The notes beneath the pieces were generated by a model. That model searched no databases. It saw nothing but the letters and a program-made list of their open reading frames with translations, and had not been told where the DNA came from. A stretch of 64,000 nucleotides of DNA from Aphelenchoides besseyi (Eukaryota > Nematoda > Chromadorea > Rhabditida > Aphelenchoididae), in assembly GCA_024699855.1 (NCBI GenBank), contig JAMPIQ010000002.1:9424001-9488000 (forward strand). Reading direction: 5' to 3'. Below, one piece after another: positions 59,267 to 64,000 of this stretch. The stretch's first letter is position 1; the number at the start of each line of letters is the position of its first letter. The translations under genes were made by a program, and so were the position numbers.

Positions 59267-61535
59267 ATGGATACGGGAGCCTCACGTCAGAGAAAAACAA
59301 CACGTCCCACTAAGGAGTCGCAGATTGCGAACGATGAGCTTGAACATCCAATTGATCGCATCAAACACTCGGCTTCTCCAACGTTATCGGCCGGCAACTT
59401 GTCGAACAGCGATCCGACTTCGAGTTCGGAGGATTTATATTGTGCTCAACGAAATGCCGCAAAAGATGACGAGGATTTCTGGGATATGAGTGAGGATCCC
59501 AATGAACAACAAGACCGTTTGGGTCGAGAAGTGAACGATGATTTCTATGTTTCTGATCAAACCACACTTTTGGCTCAGTGGAATAACTACACCACGCTCT
59601 ATATCAAACGAGATTCTCGATTTGCTGAAGATCTTTATGATGATTTGATTGCTCATTCGATGGACGATTACAACGAAAAAGCAGAAAGACAAATTGAATA
59701 CGAGGCACGCGAAAAACCTATTCCATTTGGTCCAATTACTCGTGATGAACATATTCGTCTGGCATTCTGCCGAGTTAAACGTCACAATGCTAGATCTACA
59801 CTTCCAAACAAGAAGGCGGACGACTACTACTTCATTCGTCATTTGGGCGAAGGATCGTTTTCTACGGTCTATCAAGCACGACAGGCTGATACAGACGAGA
59901 TGGTGGCAATCAAAGTTATGAACAAACGTCAAATTCTTCGCGAACGTAAAACTCAATACGTGACCAGAGAGAAGGACATAATGGCAACATTGTCTTACGG
60001 TCATGGTGGTCATCCGTTTATTGCCCAAATCATTTGCACGTTTCAAGAACCGGAACGTTTGTGTTCGTTTTGAATGAGTTTTGTGTTTAATTCAAATCAT
60101 TTTGTTTCAGATTTCGTTCTTTCTTACGCGGAAAACGGCGAGCTTCTTAGCTGGTTACGACGTCTGGGTTCATTCGACAAAAAAGTGAGCAAATTCTACG
60201 CATCGGAATTAGTCTCCGCTTTGGAGTACATGCATGATTGCGGAATAGTTCATCGTGATTTAAAACCAGAGAACGTACTGATAAAATCCGATTGGCACAT
60301 TATGATCTCGGATTTTGGTTCGGCAAAAGTCATTGGATATGATGGTGATGGTAAGTGAACTATGATTAAACATCAAACTCGTATGTTTCAGACAAAACTC
60401 CGCCCAAATCACGTGCGAGAAGTATGCCGAAGCGTGGAACGTTCGTTGGTACTGCACATTACATTAGTCCAGAGGTGGCATGCGGTTCAAAATGTGGACC
60501 AGAAGCCGATTATTGGGCACTGGGTGTAATAATCTTTCAAATGATCTCTGGTCAGCCACCGTTTCGCGGAATGGCCGAATATCAAATCCTACGCAAAATT
60601 ACGACCCTTCAGTATCGTTTTCCTGAAGGTTTCGATGACACCGCAAAAGATCTGGTTCAACAATTGCTCATCGTCGATGCTGAAAAGCGTTTGGGTTACA
60701 ACGGAACTGACGAGATTAAATTTCATGAGTACTTCAAGGTGAGTCATGAATTTCGATTCGAAATTACTTGCAAATTCAGGACGTCGATTGGAAAACTATA
60801 ACCACACGAACTCCGCCAACACTGAAACCCTATCTTCCGGCAAGTTGTGGAGAACCCGAATTTTACAGTGAGATCAGCTGCCCACAAGAAATGAAGACCG
60901 GTTTGGGCAAAGACGCGATGGTCCGGCTGATGGGCATGGGAGACGGGAAGAAACTGACGAGAGTGGTGTCCAGCGAAGATGAAACAGAAAAGCCGTCACA
61001 ACCACCTTCAGAAGAAAGACGCAAGAACAGCGCCGAGTTGTTGCACGAAGCGAAAATCGAATCTCAACGTCGTGAGCATCCCTATCACAGCTTCGTCGAA
61101 GACTCGATTATCATTAAGTCGGGACTCATTGACAAAAAGAAGGGACTTTTCGCTCGACGTCGTATGTTTTTGTTAACCGAAAATGGTCGGCTCTATTACG
61201 TTGATCCCGTTCAACAAGAACTCCGAGGCGAAATCCCGATTACAACCGAAACGAAAACCGAAGCAAAGAATTTTCGAACATTTTTCGTGCATACAGTGAG
61301 TCCAGTAGAACGAATTGCGTTAGTTGAATGGATGTTTTAGCCTCATCGCACGTACTATCTCTTCGATCCGGCACGACGAGCTCAAGACTGGTGCGATGCA
61401 ATCGATCAGATTCGAGACGCGTGTTTCGCAACGATCACTCCAGATACCCCGAAGACGAATGCAAATCGTCGTCGTGGAAAGAGCTGGGGTCGTGGATTTC
61501 GCTCATCGAAAGAAACGCAAAAAACTGCCGATTAA
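59267..61535 (+). CDS. pdk-1: 3-phosphoinositide-dependent protein kinase 1 (PDK1)
   Basis: Five exons (59267-60062, 60111-60350, 60392-60738, 60780-61295, 61341-61535) encode 697 residues. After an acidic Ser-rich N-terminus of about 185 residues comes the kinase domain: DYYFIRHLGEGSFSTVYQAR, VAIKVM, LYFVLSYAENGELLSWL, HRDLKPENV, SDFGSAKV, and the self-activated loop GTFVGTAHYISPEV, with Thr where most PDK1s have Ser. The C-terminal PH domain runs from IIIKSGLIDKKKGLFARRR to PHRTYYLFDPARRAQDWCDA. It would bind PtdIns(3,4,5)P3 at the plasma membrane. PDK1 phosphorylates the activation loops of AKT, SGK and S6K in insulin/IGF signalling. The second exon is entered through a donor GTTCGT, chosen because it restores the conserved YFVLSYA. 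Confidence 0.95.
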
Positions 61536-61678
61536 CAATGACAACAAACACCCTACAACCTTCAATTGTTATTTTCTTTCTCTTTTATCTAATACGGGTA
61601 TTCAAAACTTCATAATGCTTTCAATATGTTCTGCAATACATATGAATCTTGCTCAAATTATCATATTTTCAGTCTATA

Positions 61679-61684
61679 AATAAA
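61679..61684 (+). terminator. polyadenylation signal of PDK1
   Basis: AATAAA about 145 nt after the PDK1 stop, between two convergent genes. Confidence 0.45.
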
Positions 61685-61735
61685 GAAATCTAAGTTATTA
61701 CTCATCCACTAATTAGAACAATACGATTGAAGAAC

Positions 61736-64000
61736 TCAAAACGGCTCGTCAGAATCGGTATCGAAAAGACTTTTCTTCGCAGTTGCCGCCGTTTTCTTGT
61801 TTGTAGTTGATGTGGAAGTTGGTTTGGTTTCTGATGCTATTGCTGAAGAGCTTTTTTCGGATTGTAACAATTTAGTGTTTGTGGGCGGTTTGTTGGCAGC
61901 TGGATCTCGACGATTCGGAGGTCGTGGTCGAGACTGAAATCGGAGATTTATGTTTTGTATGAAAAACCAACTTTTAATGTTTGAATCAAATCGTTTTTGC
62001 CGGCGGACAGTTGTGCCGTGGGTTTTGATGGTTCGAGGTGAGGTTTTGGGTTTTCATCGCCGCTCGACTTGGACTTATTACTCGTATCGTCGTCCGAAAC
62101 CTTTCCATGAGTATGAGCCCGAGTAATTGATGCACCCAATTTGCCGCGAAGTGCAGTCACGGATTCTTGAGGACCCAGATCAATTGAACCGTTTGTGTCA
62201 CTAGATGAAGAAGAAGCAGCTGGAAGGCTTTTTGTCGATGATTCTGCTTTGGCTGTGTAATTCTGAAATTTTGGATAGGCATCTACGGCCATTCAACTGC
62301 TTACCGGTTGTTGTGGGCGTCTTAGTAATGCGGCGTTAAGACGATTCGAGAAATCGCCGCCAACCGAATTCAAAACCGTTTTCGGCATCTCTTCTTCGGA
62401 CTCAACGCTCTGAACAACCACAGATGTTCGCGGATTTGCCTTAGGAGTTGGCCTGGTCCTTTGTTTTGGTTGTTGAATAGTCGCGTGTTCTTCTTCAGAA
62501 GACGATGAAGTGTCGAAAATCGAACGTTTGACGATCTAAATTCAATTTAATGTAAGTAATGGTCAAGACAAAAGTAGTTTTGTCCGCGTTCCGAAGTAAG
62601 AATGAAGAGAAAGTCTGTAAATTGACACTTGGAAACATATGACGTAAACAACAAAAGACTTTGCAGCGCTTAAACTACAATGCGTTTGTTTACAAGACCC
62701 CTTTTTAGAATTGAGGATCATGAAAGTGAAACTTCGAATACTCGAAAATCAGTTGCAATCCGAGAAGTTACGGCACACAGAACGGCTGAGCGCTGGTGTT
62801 CGAGTTGAGTTCATGGCCAAGCGAAAAGGTCACGGAAAAAGAATGGAGAATCCAAATCGCTATCGCCGCGAGCATGTGGGGGATAAACAGGCTGCAGACG
62901 AGAACTCGTCTCGGTCGACTTCGGAAGCCTCGTCCGCTTTATTGACCCGCTCACCTTAATCTTAACACTAAACCTGCTGTCACTTTTTCGAGAGATGATT
63001 CGAAAAGAAAAACGGTCAATAGAATTTGAAACCAACTGAAGAAACAAATTCGCATAATCATAAGATTTGTTCCCGATCATCATTTGAAATTAAATTTACC
63101 GTTTTTGTTGGCTTTCGACGTTCCGTTTTATTTTCCATCGGCAATTCGATTTTCTTTGTTGAAGTGGCAGACGTTTTATGCGACATTGATTTTGGCGAAA
63201 TCTCAAGATTTGAAGCAGTTTCAATAGTTACAGTTGACGGTGGAATAGTGTTCGTTTGTTTGAAAAGACCATCAAACGAATCATCAGAATCTTCAGATTT
63301 CTGGAACCGAATGTTTGAAATCAATTGTAATGAAAGAAAAACTTACATTTGTGATTGACGGCTTAGCTTGAACGGCTTGAATCTTCTCAACAACACTCGT
63401 ATTTGTGGTCGCAGCTGTTTCCATTTTAGTTTGAGTTGGTAGCTCCGGAGGCGATTGAATTGATTCACTTGCTTGCGGAATTTCATCGACTTTCGGGGTC
63501 TTAGGTTCAGTCTTTTGACTTCTAAGGAAAAGCATTCGGTTCAAGAACAACGACTTACGGTGGTTTTTCAATTGTTTTAATTAAACTGGTGTCAATGTTG
63601 CTTGGAACGGGAATTTGTTTGTTAAGTGCAGAAGTCATGCGAGGAGTAGCGGCAGGAGACGGTGTTTCTGACAACTCATTGGTATAATTCGATGGAATTT
63701 GTAGAATCGGCGGTGTTTCCACTTCAATCTTAATCGGTCTGAAACAACAACTAAAATTCTAGCAACAAAGCTATTACTTACGTGTTGATCGACACATTTA
63801 ACATTTCCTTTGATTCACTATGTCCACCCACTTCTATTTCACTCAATTCGGCCGCCGGTTCAATGAGTTCGTGCATATTCCATGCGGCAAATCCTTCCGT
63901 TCCCACAATCGGTGGTAAATCTCGGATCAAATGAACGTCAATAGGTTCGTACACGTCGTTTGGCACAAGCCTTGTGTTTCCAATCATTTCACGTGGCAAC
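61736..64000 (-). CDS. Ser/Thr-rich disordered protein with acidic LF motifs (possibly FAM21/WASHC2-like), partial
   Basis: Eight exons (63782-64000, 63559-63738, 63347-63521, 63100-63300, 62955-63035, 62305-62535, 61972-62262, 61736-61933) stay in phase; the gene continues past the window edge. About 525 residues are visible. They are almost wholly low-complexity: Pro/Ser/Thr/Lys-rich, with scattered acidic aromatic motifs (DDSFDGLFKQ, KRSIFDTSSSSEEEE-like, and the C-terminal KKSLFDTDSDEPF). These resemble the LFa repeats of the WASH-complex subunit FAM21, which bind capping protein and retromer. The only more structured part is the first visible exon (IRDLPPIVGTEGFAAWN). The family call is weak, but the coding call is good. 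Exon 62955-63035 rests on two phase-0 junctions and could be alternative. Confidence 0.6.

Noticed and set aside
59361..60046. 203-codon minus ORF under the PDK1 first exon
   Set aside because: Pure antisense shadow of the conserved kinase N-lobe exon.

Overview
The window is eukaryotic, gene-dense nuclear DNA. Nearly every gene I could resolve is cut by GT-AG introns of about 40-46 nt. A nematode is the best fit: there is a cuticlin-type ZP gene, a GT92 (DUF23) glycosyltransferase, a peptide-receptor GPCR of the FMRFamide/DMSR style, a CPG4-like secreted Cys-rich protein, nested genes, and very compact gene spacing. The exact species cannot be read from the sequence; an enoplean/dorylaimian nematode is a guess. 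Gene models were built by eye from codon frame, splice consensus and exon phase. Every multi-exon model listed with high confidence closes in phase at every junction.

Layout. 0-7 kb: the 3' end of an unidentified gene (+), a small BTB/T1 protein (-), and several weak or orphan coding segments. 8-13 kb: a rhodopsin-class peptide GPCR (+), a small putative neuropeptide precursor (-) and a FERM protein of the protein 4.1-like group (-). 13.7-14.4 kb: a perfect 110-bp inverted repeat. 15-17 kb: an ENTPD4/7-type NTPDase (+). 17.7-19.3 kb: a SAM/pointed plus ETS transcription factor (-). 21.4-23 kb: a secreted Cys-rich, Thr-rich protein (-). 23.7-32.2 kb: a teneurin (-) that stops just inside the YD-repeat shell. 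33.5-36.2 kb: a salt-inducible kinase (-), with a cluster of CRE-like sites in its upstream region. 38.4-40.8 kb: the dynein-2 intermediate chain DYNC2I1/WDR60 (-), divergent from mitochondrial GUF1/LepA (+, 41.1-43.4 kb). 44.3-46 kb: epsinR/CLINT1 (+). 46.7-48.5 kb: GT92 (-). 49.1-51.7 kb: a cuticlin-like ZP protein (+), with a Gly-rich secreted peptide gene nested antisense in its long intron. 51.8-52.9 kb: FTSJ1/TRM7 (-). 54.2-56.8 kb: an ATGL-type PNPLA lipase (+). 59.3-61.5 kb: PDK1 (+). 61.7 kb to the window end: a Ser-rich protein with acidic Leu-Phe motifs, possibly FAM21/WASHC2-like (-).

The genes do not form one pathway. Some share themes: signalling kinases (SIK, PDK1), membrane traffic (CLINT1, the possible WASH subunit, Golgi NTPDase) and extracellular matrix or secretion (ZP, GT92, Gly-rich peptide, teneurin). 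The observations most worth following up are the C-terminally truncated teneurin, the unannotated neuropeptide-like precursor at 10.0-10.3 kb, the 110-bp inverted repeat with diverged flanks, and a micro-gene whose stop codon overlaps the start codon of the ZP gene.
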